From an uncultured Bacteroidota bacterium (GTDB lineage Bacteria > Bacteroidota > Bacteroidia > Bacteroidales > UBA12481), in NCBI GenBank assembly GCA_903832165.1, contig CAILAQ010000585.1, positions 1 to 23,821 of the forward strand: a stretch of DNA of 23,821 nucleotides, given 5' to 3'. The position numbers and the translations under genes are program-made. Of this stretch, positions 6,991 through 13,862 are shown piece by piece; within the stretch, counting starts at the first letter, position 1, and each line of letters starts with the position of its first letter. The notes below the pieces were generated by a model. It made no database searches. It was not told the DNA's origin and worked only from the letters and a program-made list of their open reading frames with translations.

Positions 6991-9279
6991 TTATTTCAAT
7001 CCCGGTAATGATATTCTGAGAGTTTCACCGGCTTTTACCTTGGTTTCCGGCCACTTCATAAATGCCAGATTACCCATTGGATTCAGTGCATCAGCTGAGG
7101 CTTCGGAAAATATCGAAATTTCAGCATTATATTTTGTCGGATTGGATATCTCCAGCTCCACCCCTTTTGATGTCCGGCTGATTACCCTCGCCATCACGTG
7201 ATCAAATACATATAAAACATCCTTGTCCGTCTGAAGGTAAATGCCCGGCAGCTCCATGGCCATAAGGATACCATTCAGCTCATTCCACCCGGTTTTCCAT
7301 CCTGTCCCCCGCGATCCCCTGCTGTCGGCATCGCAATAGGTGAGGCGCTCGGAAATCGAACCATCAGGTTGTACCCCCTCGGCCCAAGCGTGGGCGATAT
7401 CCCGTATCAGCTCAGCATATCGCCGGTCGCCGGTACCTCGGTAAATCTTGAACAGCGCATCCCCGGAGGTGGTGCAGATTCCCGGTGCCCCGTGCTTATT
7501 CTGTGTACTCGCCCAGTAAGCCCCGGCAACCTTCGCCCCCAACAATGCCAGCTCAGATTGAGGAGGCATTTCATAATCGTATGATACCGTCCAGGTAGCG
7601 CAAAGATTGGCCACATTTCGCGATTTTTCAAGCCACATTCTGTCACCCGTGAGCTCATACAAAACCATCAGTGAAGTCATCAGTGCAGCGGCTGATTCAG
7701 AATCGGCATTCTGAAGGATATCCGCACAGGCGCCGGTGGTCATCCCCATGGATACAAAATCGCGGTTGTAATAGAAATGGGCGGCCGCAACAGCAATCTT
7801 CATAAATTCAGGATTCTTAAAATACTCCGATGCCAGTGCCAGTCCCCCGATGGCGCTCGCACCACTCGTGGTATTATACACAGCCACCTCACCGGTATTG
7901 ATGTTCACGAAATTTCCCCACTGGCCGGATTTCTTCCAGGTACCTGAAAATGCTTCGGCCAGCCTGCGGATATTTGCTTCCCATTCAGGTTTGATGAAGT
8001 CCTGCTTTCCCTGAAATCTGAGCAGCTGAAATTGCTTGATCATCCAGTAAAGAACATCACCGTTTTTGCGCGTAAGAGTTATCCAGGGAAACTCATCATA
8101 CCCCTCGCGGCCAAAACATTTCCCGTCGAAATTGAGGGCTCCGTAAAAATACCCGGCGGTTCCCTGCGCCCTCGGAATGGCAAAATCAAAAGTGTTGGCG
8201 GCGCGTTCCCTGTGCAGCTCATCGCCGGAAACAAGCATCGGATAGGTATTCATCAGGCCTCCTACCCACCCGAAAGATATCCAGTCGGCATTCTCGGGAC
8301 GATAGAAACGGTACGGGCTGTTATCAAAATACCGGTTGTCAATATTCTTAGTCATCACCTTTGCAGCTTCACTGAATGGCATTAGATTCCGCGGCTGATT
8401 AGGGCCGGTAATGCCCTTCCGCACCGACATGAATTTTTCCAGAAGTCCCGGAATATCCGGTGTTTCAAAGCAATAAATCCGTAATCTCAAAGTGATCTCA
8501 TCTCCCGCTTTAAAGTCCTTCCCCCGGTCGGGACTCGGGCTGAAACCCACAAATTCAGGCTTGAGCTCCCTTACACCCGGAGCGCTCACCATGATCGTGG
8601 CTTTTGTGCGGTCATGGCTCTCGCTAACAATCAGGCCGTTGTCGATAATCCCGTTTGCGGTGCGGATTCCCTGCTCTGTCAGCAAAATGAATGCCCGCTT
8701 AAGCTTCTTGCTGTAAAAACAGATAGCCGGTGTGGTTGCATTGCATGCCGTGACCTCTATTTTTGAAAGGTTACCCAAATCCGGCGATAGCTGCGGCAAT
8801 CCCGTAGTGGTGAGTGGCAGCTCTTTTTTATACAGGTCGATACGATCAAGGCCGGCAGCATAATCGCGGTTCACAATCCTGTTCCGGTTTCCGTTATAAA
8901 CAGATGCCGGTATCATCACATAGTTCTCCGTGCTCCATCCCTCGAAATCAAAAGCAACCGCAACGCCTGCCGATGAGCTGCTGCCCTGTCGGAGCCTGAA
9001 TGTCGCAACCATTTCCAGTGCATCCCGGTCGCCTGGAATACTATTATATATTATATCCGATATCCATTCAGCCCCGGGAAGTGTAAGCTTATCACCCGCA
9101 AATTGTTTGGTGTCTGCCAGTTTTGACCCATCATAAGTGCATTCCAGCAAACGCATGGTGCCACCGAGTGGCTTGAGCAGTTTTTCAATCCCCGCCATAC
9201 CGGGCATCGCCGCGCCTGATAAAGCCGGAAACAGCAATAATTTCAATAATTTACAGAACCTTATATACATGGTATTCAA
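6991..9279 (-). CDS. Large exported protein with six-hairpin-like domain; presumed carbohydrate-active
   Basis: This 762-residue protein has a hydrophobic N-terminal export signal (C-K-L-L-K-L-L-L-F-P-A-L-S-G-A-A). A second ATG at 9270 would give nearly the same signal. The first 270 residues or so are beta-rich. Residues from about 300 to 680 show repeated helical hairpins with aromatic and Gly-rich loops (W-I-S-F-G-W-V-G-G-L-M-N-T-Y, Q-W-G-N-F-V-N-I-N-T-G, G-D-A-L-F-K-I-Y-R-G-T-G-D-R-R-Y-A-E-L). This resembles (alpha/alpha)6 toroid glycosidases and lyases. A C-terminal beta domain (V-E-L-E-I-S-N-P-T-K-Y-N-A-E-I) completes the chain. Its position directly upstream of the GH2 lipoprotein fits a small glycan-degrading operon. 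No SusC/SusD genes are nearby. The fold assignment is by eye; the catalytic residues are not identified. Confidence 0.72.
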   Translation of the reverse strand: MNTMYIRFCKLLKLLLFPALSGAAMPGMAGIEKLLKPLGGTMRLLECTYDGSKLADTKQFAGDKLTLPGAEWISDIIYNSIPGDRDALEMVATFRLRQGSSSSAGVAVAFDFEGWSTENYVMIPASVYNGNRNRIVNRDYAAGLDRIDLYKKELPLTTTGLPQLSPDLGNLSKIEVTACNATTPAICFYSKKLKRAFILLTEQGIRTANGIIDNGLIVSESHDRTKATIMVSAPGVRELKPEFVGFSPSPDRGKDFKAGDEITLRLRIYCFETPDIPGLLEKFMSVRKGITGPNQPRNLMPFSEAAKVMTKNIDNRYFDNSPYRFYRPENADWISFGWVGGLMNTYPMLVSGDELHRERAANTFDFAIPRAQGTAGYFYGALNFDGKCFGREGYDEFPWITLTRKNGDVLYWMIKQFQLLRFQGKQDFIKPEWEANIRRLAEAFSGTWKKSGQWGNFVNINTGEVAVYNTTSGASAIGGLALASEYFKNPEFMKIAVAAAHFYYNRDFVSMGMTTGACADILQNADSESAAALMTSLMVLYELTGDRMWLEKSRNVANLCATWTVSYDYEMPPQSELALLGAKVAGAYWASTQNKHGAPGICTTSGDALFKIYRGTGDRRYAELIRDIAHAWAEGVQPDGSISERLTYCDADSRGSRGTGWKTGWNELNGILMAMELPGIYLQTDKDVLYVFDHVMARVISRTSKGVELEISNPTKYNAEISIFSEASADALNPMGNLAFMKWPETKVKAGETLRISLPGLK

Positions 9280-9286
9280 AAGTTAA

Positions 9287-9459
9287 AAGTTAGAGATTCG
9301 AATTCAGAATTCCGAATGCCGAGGTTGGAGATTCAGGGGACCATGAAGTTAAAAAATCAATACTTCACGATTACTTTATACTATTAATTCGGAACTCGGA
9401 ATTTTAAATTGGAATCTACTACTTCATAATTCGGAATTCTAAATTTGAATCTCTAACTT
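9287..9459. repeat. Compound inverted-repeat element with 31-bp arms
   Basis: Arm 9287-9317 and arm 9429-9459 are reverse complements at 29 of 31 positions. The right arm has a degenerate tandem copy at 9394-9424 (25 of 31), and a piece of the left arm (TTGGAGATTC) recurs at 9324-9333. The sequence is built from GAATTC/GGAATT phrases. The right arm ends on the first base of the stop codon of the SDR-like gene. It occupies the whole gap between that gene and the six-hairpin-like gene. A sister element lies at 14787-14973. Confidence 0.85.
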
Positions 9460-10130
9460 TATTTTTCAGTTCCTCCGACTTTCTTAATATCAATAACCTC
9501 CAGCACCCTTTTCTCATACCCCCGGAGTGTCACATTAATCATAGCCACCCCAACCACCTTCAGTGTCGATATCGAGTTTGGCATTAACAGCTTTAGAATC
9601 GGGACCAGCCAGGTAATGTATTTATAGTATGAATTAACATTTTTCAGGCCGGGAGTTGGAGTCATGAATGCCGGCCGGAAATTAAAGACCTGCCTGAAAG
9701 GCAGTTTTGCCAGATCGTTTTCGGTTTTGCCTTTTACACGGGCCCACATGATCTTTCCCTTTTCGGTACTGTCGGTGGAGGCACCGGATACATAGCAAAA
9801 AGTCATAGCCGGATTCAGCTCTGCCAGCGTAGTTGCGAACGCCAGGGTAAGGGTATAGGTGATGCGGGTATACTCAGGTTCTTTCATTCCCACTGATGAC
9901 ACACCGGCACAGAAAAAGCAGGCATCATATCCCGTGAGCTTCTCCCTGACAGGCGACAGTTCGGTAAAATCCTGATGGATAATTTCCGTAAACCCTGGAT
10001 GAACAACACCGCATGGTTTACGGTTAATGACGAGTACCTGCCCGATTTCAGGATGATTCAGGCATTCATGCAAAACACCTTCTCCAACCATTCCGGTTGA
10101 TCCAGTGATTATAACTCTGAGCTTTTCCAT
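9459..10130 (-). CDS. NAD(P)-binding atypical SDR / epimerase-like protein
   Basis: This 223-residue cytoplasmic protein starts MEKLRVIITGSTGMVGEG, a Rossmann nucleotide-binding motif (G10-x-x-G13-x-x-G16). V-L-V-I-N-R-K marks the end of strand 2, D-A-C-F-F-C-A-G-V the strand-4 region, and F-C-Y-V-S-G-A-S-T-D the strand-5 region. K-G-K-T-E-N-D-L then resembles the short YxxxK-free form seen in atypical SDRs such as HTATIP2-like and NAD-dependent epimerase-like proteins. A Tyr-x-x-x-Lys catalytic pair is not evident; Lys of the V-K-G-K-T-E-N segment may be the equivalent. The substrate is unknown. It is followed by a 180-bp gap filled by a repeat element, so co-transcription with the glycosidase genes is uncertain. 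Confidence 0.8.
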   Translation of the reverse strand: MEKLRVIITGSTGMVGEGVLHECLNHPEIGQVLVINRKPCGVVHPGFTEIIHQDFTELSPVREKLTGYDACFFCAGVSSVGMKEPEYTRITYTLTLAFATTLAELNPAMTFCYVSGASTDSTEKGKIMWARVKGKTENDLAKLPFRQVFNFRPAFMTPTPGLKNVNSYYKYITWLVPILKLLMPNSISTLKVVGVAMINVTLRGYEKRVLEVIDIKKVGGTEK

Positions 10131-10276
10131 ATCGATTTGGAATTTTGTCTGAAAAGGTGCACAAAATTTTGATACTCAAACGTGGTTGCCAATGATAAAG
10201 TTAACCCTTAATACCCACGGCTGTTGGCAGAACCGCCGGGAATATTTAAATTGCTGACCAATCAGGACGGAATTAC
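10131..10276. other. Divergent intergenic gap, nothing firm
   Basis: This 146-bp gap separates the leftward SDR gene from the rightward FISUMP gene. I see only a weak inverted pair, TGCCAA (around 10188) and TTGGCA (around 10224), and no good TAnnTTTG box. Promoters must lie here because both genes start here, but I cannot place them. Confidence 0.4.
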
Positions 10277-10993
10277 GTGAAATTATTTTCTTTGGCCTTT
10301 ATATTCGGATGTCTGTTGATGTTCTCCGGTTGCAAAGAGCAAACGGAAAATCCGGCGTCAGGTAAATTTATTGATATCAGGGATAAACATGAATATTCGT
10401 GGGTTACCGTCGGTACGCAAACCTGGATGGCGGAAAATCTGGCCTGGCTGCCAGCCGTAAGTCCGCCGGATACCGGGTCTTTTTCAGAACCATTATTCTA
10501 TGTTTCAGGATATCAGGGAAATAATGTAACTGAGGCCAGACGCACCAGCGGATTCTCTTCATACGGGGTGTTCTATAATTGGCCGGCGGCAATGAACGGA
10601 GCCGATACCCTGCAAAACCTTATTTATACCCGTGGCATCTGTCCCGAAAAATGGCACCTTCCTTCCGATCAGGAATGGGATATCCTGATCAACTTTCTCG
10701 GAGGTGAGTTTAATGCCGGGAAGAAAATGAAGTCCATCAAGGGTTGGGAAAGCTTTGATGGAGTGTCTGGCCGGGGTGATAACTCAAGTGGATTCAACGG
10801 ACAGCCTGCCGGATTGAGGAATAACCTCGGCAAATTTTATGAAATTGGTTATAATGCCCTCTTCTGGACAACAACAGGCAACGGCGACTACAGTGCCTGG
10901 TACCGGCATCTGATCTATAGCCATGAAGGGGTTAACCGATATTTCCTGAGTAAATCATGGGGACTTTCTGTCCGCTGCGTAAAAGACTCTTGA
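10277..10993 (+). CDS. FISUMP-domain lipoprotein
   Basis: This 238-residue protein has a GTG start; no ATG lies between it and the upstream in-frame stop at 10247. The signal MKLFSLAFIFGCLLMFSGC ends in a lipobox with Cys19. The body is a Fibrobacter succinogenes major paralogous (FISUMP) domain: T-W-M-A-E-N-L-A-W-L, Y-G-V-F-Y-N-W-P-A-A-M, G-I-C-P-E-K-W-H-L-P-S-D-Q-E-W, L-F-W-T-T-T and the C-terminal S-V-R-C-V-K. The domain is widespread in surface proteins of Bacteroidota and Fibrobacteres and has no firmly established function. It stands alone, between the catabolic block and the cytochrome block. Confidence 0.88.
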   Translation: MKLFSLAFIFGCLLMFSGCKEQTENPASGKFIDIRDKHEYSWVTVGTQTWMAENLAWLPAVSPPDTGSFSEPLFYVSGYQGNNVTEARRTSGFSSYGVFYNWPAAMNGADTLQNLIYTRGICPEKWHLPSDQEWDILINFLGGEFNAGKKMKSIKGWESFDGVSGRGDNSSGFNGQPAGLRNNLGKFYEIGYNALFWTTTGNGDYSAWYRHLIYSHEGVNRYFLSKSWGLSVRCVKDS

Positions 10994-11104
10994 CAGCAGG
11001 CAAAAGGCAAAAGGCAGAGGGCGAAAATTAGTGCCAGGAATTATGTTTTAAGAAATAAGGGGGTTAATTCTTTAATTAGCATATTAGCACATTGGCACAT
11101 TGAG
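10994..11104. repeat. Short-period degenerate repeats between FISUMP gene and fnr-like gene
   Basis: Two low-complexity runs: GGCAAAAGGCAAAAGGCAGA just after the FISUMP stop, and a run around 11079-11104 built from TTAGCACATTGGCACATTG. There is no hairpin with a T-tract. The gap separates two convergent genes, so a terminator would be expected, but none is obvious. Confidence 0.55.
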
Positions 11105-11800
11105 CTACCCTTTTCTGCTGATGTCGCGGAGCTTGTCGAAATCAAGAATTTCAACCTTGCGGTCATCAATTTCGATAAGGCCCTCTTCCCTGAATTCCTT
11201 GAGTATGCGGCTGACTGATTCTTTCGTCATGCCCGTGAATTCGCCCAGCTCCTGGCGGGTAAGGATGAAGTCGAACGGATTGGTTTCAAAAATGAACTTT
11301 TGAAGGTTAAGCAGGGCTTCCGAAATACGGCCCGCCATATTTTTCTGGTTCAGACTTCGTATGCGATTAAATAAAAGGATATCCCTTTCACCCATGGTTT
11401 TGTAAAATCGACGGGCAAAATCAGGATTGGTATCGATCAGCTTGTGCAACTGCTGAATCTCAAGATAACAGGTGCGGCATTCCGAAATGGCGATCACTGA
11501 AAAATGATAACGATTGTCAACGAACAAACCCGGTCCCGTAAGGATAAATACCGGTTTCTCGACGGAAATGATAATATCCTGCTCGCCGGGGGTTTCCAGA
11601 ACCACCTTCGCCAGCCCTTCATTCAAACTTACCAGATGAGATATCGGAGCTCCTTGTTTGGCAATCACTTCACCCGTTCGGTAGGTCGTGTCGTATTTTG
11701 CCTGATGGAGTATCTCCATTTCAGTAAGGCTCAAAGCCTGAAATGCATCACATTTCATCAGACAATGCTGGCAGGAATCAGGTGTGGTTGGTTCAATCAT
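11105..11800 (-). CDS. Crp/FNR-family transcriptional regulator, probable Fe-S or redox sensor
   Basis: This 231-residue protein (from ATG at 11798-11800) has a Crp/FNR architecture. An N-terminal cysteine cluster C-Q-H-C-L-M-K-C (Cys10, 13, 17) is followed by a cyclic-nucleotide-like beta roll containing E-C-R-T-C-Y-L-E (Cys108 and 111). A long dimer helix and a C-terminal winged helix (L-T-R-Q-E-L-G-E-F-T-G-M-T-K-E-S-V-S-R-I-L-K-E-F) come next. E. coli FNR binds a [4Fe-4S] cluster with three N-terminal cysteines and one in the beta roll, and the same arrangement is visible here. This is inference, because spacing differs. The frame also allows a GTG start at 11821, but a putative -7 box at 11825-11832 makes the ATG more likely. 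It is divergent from the hexaheme gene across four phased palindromic sites, so autoregulation and control of the cytochrome genes are likely. Confidence 0.9.
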   Translation of the reverse strand: MIEPTTPDSCQHCLMKCDAFQALSLTEMEILHQAKYDTTYRTGEVIAKQGAPISHLVSLNEGLAKVVLETPGEQDIIISVEKPVFILTGPGLFVDNRYHFSVIAISECRTCYLEIQQLHKLIDTNPDFARRFYKTMGERDILLFNRIRSLNQKNMAGRISEALLNLQKFIFETNPFDFILTRQELGEFTGMTKESVSRILKEFREEGLIEIDDRKVEILDFDKLRDISRKG

Positions 11801-11824
11801 GCGGTTCGAGTTGGTAATCACCTG

Positions 11825-11832
11825 CGAATATA
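11825..11832 (-). promoter_or_regulatory. Probable -7 box for the FNR-like gene
   Basis: On the minus strand the bases read TATATTCG, one mismatch from TAnnTTTG, with a TTG (within site 1, 11851-11853) about 18 bp upstream. The TGA-N6-TCA site at 11841-11852 would overlap the -33 position. That fits repression of this gene by its own product. Confidence 0.4.
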
Positions 11833-11839
11833 AATAATT

Positions 11840-11916
11840 ATGATATATGTCAAGTATTAAATGATATAAATCAAGAGTACAAAGATATAGATCAGTTATA
11901 GAGTGAATTAATTCAC
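11840..11916. promoter_or_regulatory. Four 21-bp-phased TGA-N6-TCA operator sites (FNR/CRP type)
   Basis: The cores start at 11841, 11862, 11883 and 11904, exactly 21 bp apart. The 14-mers are ATGATATATGTCAA, ATGATATAAATCAA, AAGATATAGATCAG and GTGAATTAATTCAC. The first, second and fourth have an exact TGA-N6-TCA core, the third has AGA in place of TGA, and the fourth is a perfect palindrome. Site 2 matches the FNR consensus TTGAT-N4-ATCAA at 9 of 10 positions. Twenty-one bp equals two DNA turns, so bound dimers would line up on one face. The cluster lies between an FNR-type regulator gene and the hexaheme lipoprotein gene. Confidence 0.75.
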
Positions 11917-11971
11917 ACTAAATAGGAATACATATCAATATGTGAAATCTTACTGTTTAACTGATAACAGG

Positions 11972-11979
11972 TACTTTCG
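11972..11979 (+). promoter_or_regulatory. Weak -7 box for the hexaheme gene
   Basis: TACTTTCG, one mismatch from TAnnTTTG, with no TTG at the -33 position. A promoter lacking a -33 element would fit dependence on an activator bound upstream. It sits 29 bp before the preferred ATG (12009). An imperfect palindrome ACATATCAATATGT at 11930-11943 lies between it and the operator cluster. Confidence 0.35.
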
Positions 11980-12008
11980 AACCAAACTATCAACAAATGT
12001 TTATTTAT

Positions 12009-13124
12009 ATGAAAAAGTTTAGTTATTTATTAATTGTCAGTGCATTAGCGATTTTTTCGCTGGTCGTTCTGTTCCCCGCTTGCGAGGGACCGATAGGGCC
12101 GGCCGGCGCTAATGGGACCAACGGAACCAATGGAACCAATGGTTCGAATGGTTTGGATGGTAAAGATGCCAATGCTTTTTGTGTAAAATGTCACAATGCA
12201 GCTATGTTCGGAGCTGTTGAGTCACAGTTTGCCACTTCAAAGCATGGCGAAGGCGAAACCTGGGCAGGCGACGGTAACCGTCAGAGCTGCGCTCGTTGCC
12301 ACTCTTATCAGGGATACAAGGAAACCATGCTTACCGGTCGCGATACCGTTGAGTTCATTCCTAAGATTCCGGTTGCTCTTCAGTGCGATGCTTGCCATGA
12401 TTTCCACGGCACCCTTGATTCCACTGACTTCCCGAATTACGCTCTGGGTCATACCGGACCGGTAAAAGTTTTGGCTGATCCTACCAAAACCATCGATTTT
12501 GGTAACTCATCCAATGCCTGCTTATATTGCCACCAGGCTCGTCCGGCAGCAGGATTCCCACTACCTTTGACCGGTGACACCACCTATGCAATCACCAGCT
12601 CACGCTGGGGTCCGCATCATGGTCCACAGGGTAACCTGCTCAATGGAACACAGGGATGGCAAGTTGCAGGAGCTATGGCTTACACCAACACCAACCACAA
12701 AGGTGTTGCTACCTGCTCAATGTGCCACATGGCTGCAGGCGAAGCTACTTTAACCGGTGGTCACACCTGGAGAATTAAAAGTGCCGACGGTACAAAAGTT
12801 AACGTTGCCGGTTGTATCAAATGCCATGCCGGTGCAACAACTACCGATATCAACGGTAAGCAGACTGAAATCGCAGCCGATCTCCTGAAACTTCAGAACC
12901 GTCTGATTGCGCTGAAACTGTTGGATCCTGCTACATTACTGGCTATTCCTTATAACCAGGTTGGTAGTGGAACTAAACTGCCTGGTAAAGGCGCCAAATG
13001 GTCACTGAAAGAAACAGGTGCTTTCTTCAATTATCAGATGGTTGAAGCTGACCGTAGTAAAGGTGCACATAACTACAAGTATATCAAGGCTCTGTTGAGT
13101 AACTCTTACGACGCACTCAACTAA
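12009..13124 (+). CDS. Hexaheme c-type cytochrome lipoprotein with collagen-like spacer
   Basis: This 371-residue protein begins MKKFSYLLIVSALAIFSLVV and continues L-F-P-A-C, giving a lipidated Cys25. A further in-frame ATG lies at 11997. Residues 27-54 are Gly-x-y triplets (G-P-I, G-P-A, G-A-N, then G-T-N repeats, G-S-N, G-L-D, G-K-D), a collagen-like stalk running almost directly into the first haem site at 58-62. Six CxxCH sites are present: CVKCH, CARCH, CDACH, CLYCH, CSMCH and CIKCH. Extra histidines nearby (H-G, H-T-G, G-P-H-H-G) can act as distal ligands. The lipid anchor plus stalk suggests an envelope-surface electron carrier. It is the first rightward gene after the phased operators and is followed by a strong hairpin terminator. 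I do not recognise a named cytochrome subfamily. Confidence 0.9.
   Translation: MKKFSYLLIVSALAIFSLVVLFPACEGPIGPAGANGTNGTNGTNGSNGLDGKDANAFCVKCHNAAMFGAVESQFATSKHGEGETWAGDGNRQSCARCHSYQGYKETMLTGRDTVEFIPKIPVALQCDACHDFHGTLDSTDFPNYALGHTGPVKVLADPTKTIDFGNSSNACLYCHQARPAAGFPLPLTGDTTYAITSSRWGPHHGPQGNLLNGTQGWQVAGAMAYTNTNHKGVATCSMCHMAAGEATLTGGHTWRIKSADGTKVNVAGCIKCHAGATTTDINGKQTEIAADLLKLQNRLIALKLLDPATLLAIPYNQVGSGTKLPGKGAKWSLKETGAFFNYQMVEADRSKGAHNYKYIKALLSNSYDALN
12111..12146 (+). repeat. 9-bp coding tandem repeat in collagen-like stalk
   Basis: Four in-register 9-mers: AATGGGACC, AACGGAACC, AATGGAACC, AATGGTTCG. Because the unit is a multiple of 3, gain or loss of copies would change stalk length without breaking the frame. 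Confidence 0.7.
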
Positions 13125-13141
13125 TGATATAAAAATATAGA

Positions 13142-13181
13142 ACAAAAGGCTCTAACTCATTTAGAGCCTTTTTGTTTTTTT
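13142..13181 (+). terminator. Rho-independent terminator after hexaheme gene
   Basis: Stem GGCTCTAA (13148-13155), loop of 5, TTAGAGCC (13161-13168), flanked by an A-run before and a long T-run after (TTTTTGTTTTTTT). It separates the hexaheme gene from the diheme gene 50 bp further on, so the latter needs read-through or its own promoter. Confidence 0.9.
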
Positions 13182-13217
13182 GTATTTTGCTCAAAATTAA
13201 ACGGAGGGATAAAGAAA

Positions 13218-13847
13218 ATGAAAAAAATGGCTGCCCTGCTTTCAGGGATTCTGATGATCGGGATGGTTTCATGCGAATACCAGACTATCGTACCAAATGA
13301 GGTTATTATACCGGATACTCCGGTCGATTTTGTAACCGAAATCGAACCTATTTTTACATCGGTTGGCTGTATTGCTTGTCACGACGGGAAAATCATGTAT
13401 AGTCTGTTACCCGGAAAGGCATACACATCGCTGATCAGCCGTAACCTGGTGGATACAGCAAATCCTGCTAACAGCAAAATCCTGACCAAAATCAGCGGAG
13501 GCCATAATAACAAGTCTTTTACCGCCACTCAGTCTGGTTTGATCCTGAAATGGGTAACCGAAGGTGCCAGAGGCGTGATCCCCCCGGTTAGCTTCAAAAC
13601 TGAAATTGAACCTATTTTTACCTCCGCACAATGTATAAGCTGCCATGGAGGTTCCCTGGCTCCTGATCTGAGAGCAAACAAAGCTTATGCTGCACTCACA
13701 ACCAAAAGTCTGGTTAAAGCAAATGACCCTGCAGGCAGTAAATTGGTCCAGTATATCAATGCCGGTCACAATACCTCCGCTAAAATCACTGCCGACCAAA
13801 AGGCACTGATCACAAAATGGATCAATGAAGGTGCATTAAACAACTAA
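13218..13847 (+). CDS. Diheme c-type cytochrome lipoprotein with duplicated domain
   Basis: This 209-residue protein begins MKKMAALLSGILMIGMVSC; Cys19 is the probable lipidation site. Two tandem copies of an approximately 88-residue monohaem domain follow. Each begins T-E-I-E-P-I-F-T-S with the haem motif just after it (G-C-I-A-C-H and Q-C-I-S-C-H). Each continues with a K-A-Y-x-x-L segment, N/D-P-A-x-S-K-L/I, a G-H-N-x-x segment (possible distal ligand) and ends I-L/T-K-W-V/I-x-E-G-A. The domain resembles small class I-type cytochromes found in surface proteins. A GGAGGG at 13203-13208 precedes the ATG by 9 bp, an unusually clear Shine-Dalgarno for this phylum. The barrel gene follows after 15 bp. 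A role in passing electrons to or from a barrel partner is inferred from position only. Confidence 0.88.
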   Translation: MKKMAALLSGILMIGMVSCEYQTIVPNEVIIPDTPVDFVTEIEPIFTSVGCIACHDGKIMYSLLPGKAYTSLISRNLVDTANPANSKILTKISGGHNNKSFTATQSGLILKWVTEGARGVIPPVSFKTEIEPIFTSAQCISCHGGSLAPDLRANKAYAALTTKSLVKANDPAGSKLVQYINAGHNTSAKITADQKALITKWINEGALNN

Positions 13848-13862
13848 AACACAACCTATAAC

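Noticed and set aside
11930..11943. ACATATCAATATGT as a fifth operator site
   Set aside because: It is an imperfect palindrome, does not contain TGA-N6-TCA and is 27 bp, not 21 bp, from the previous site start.
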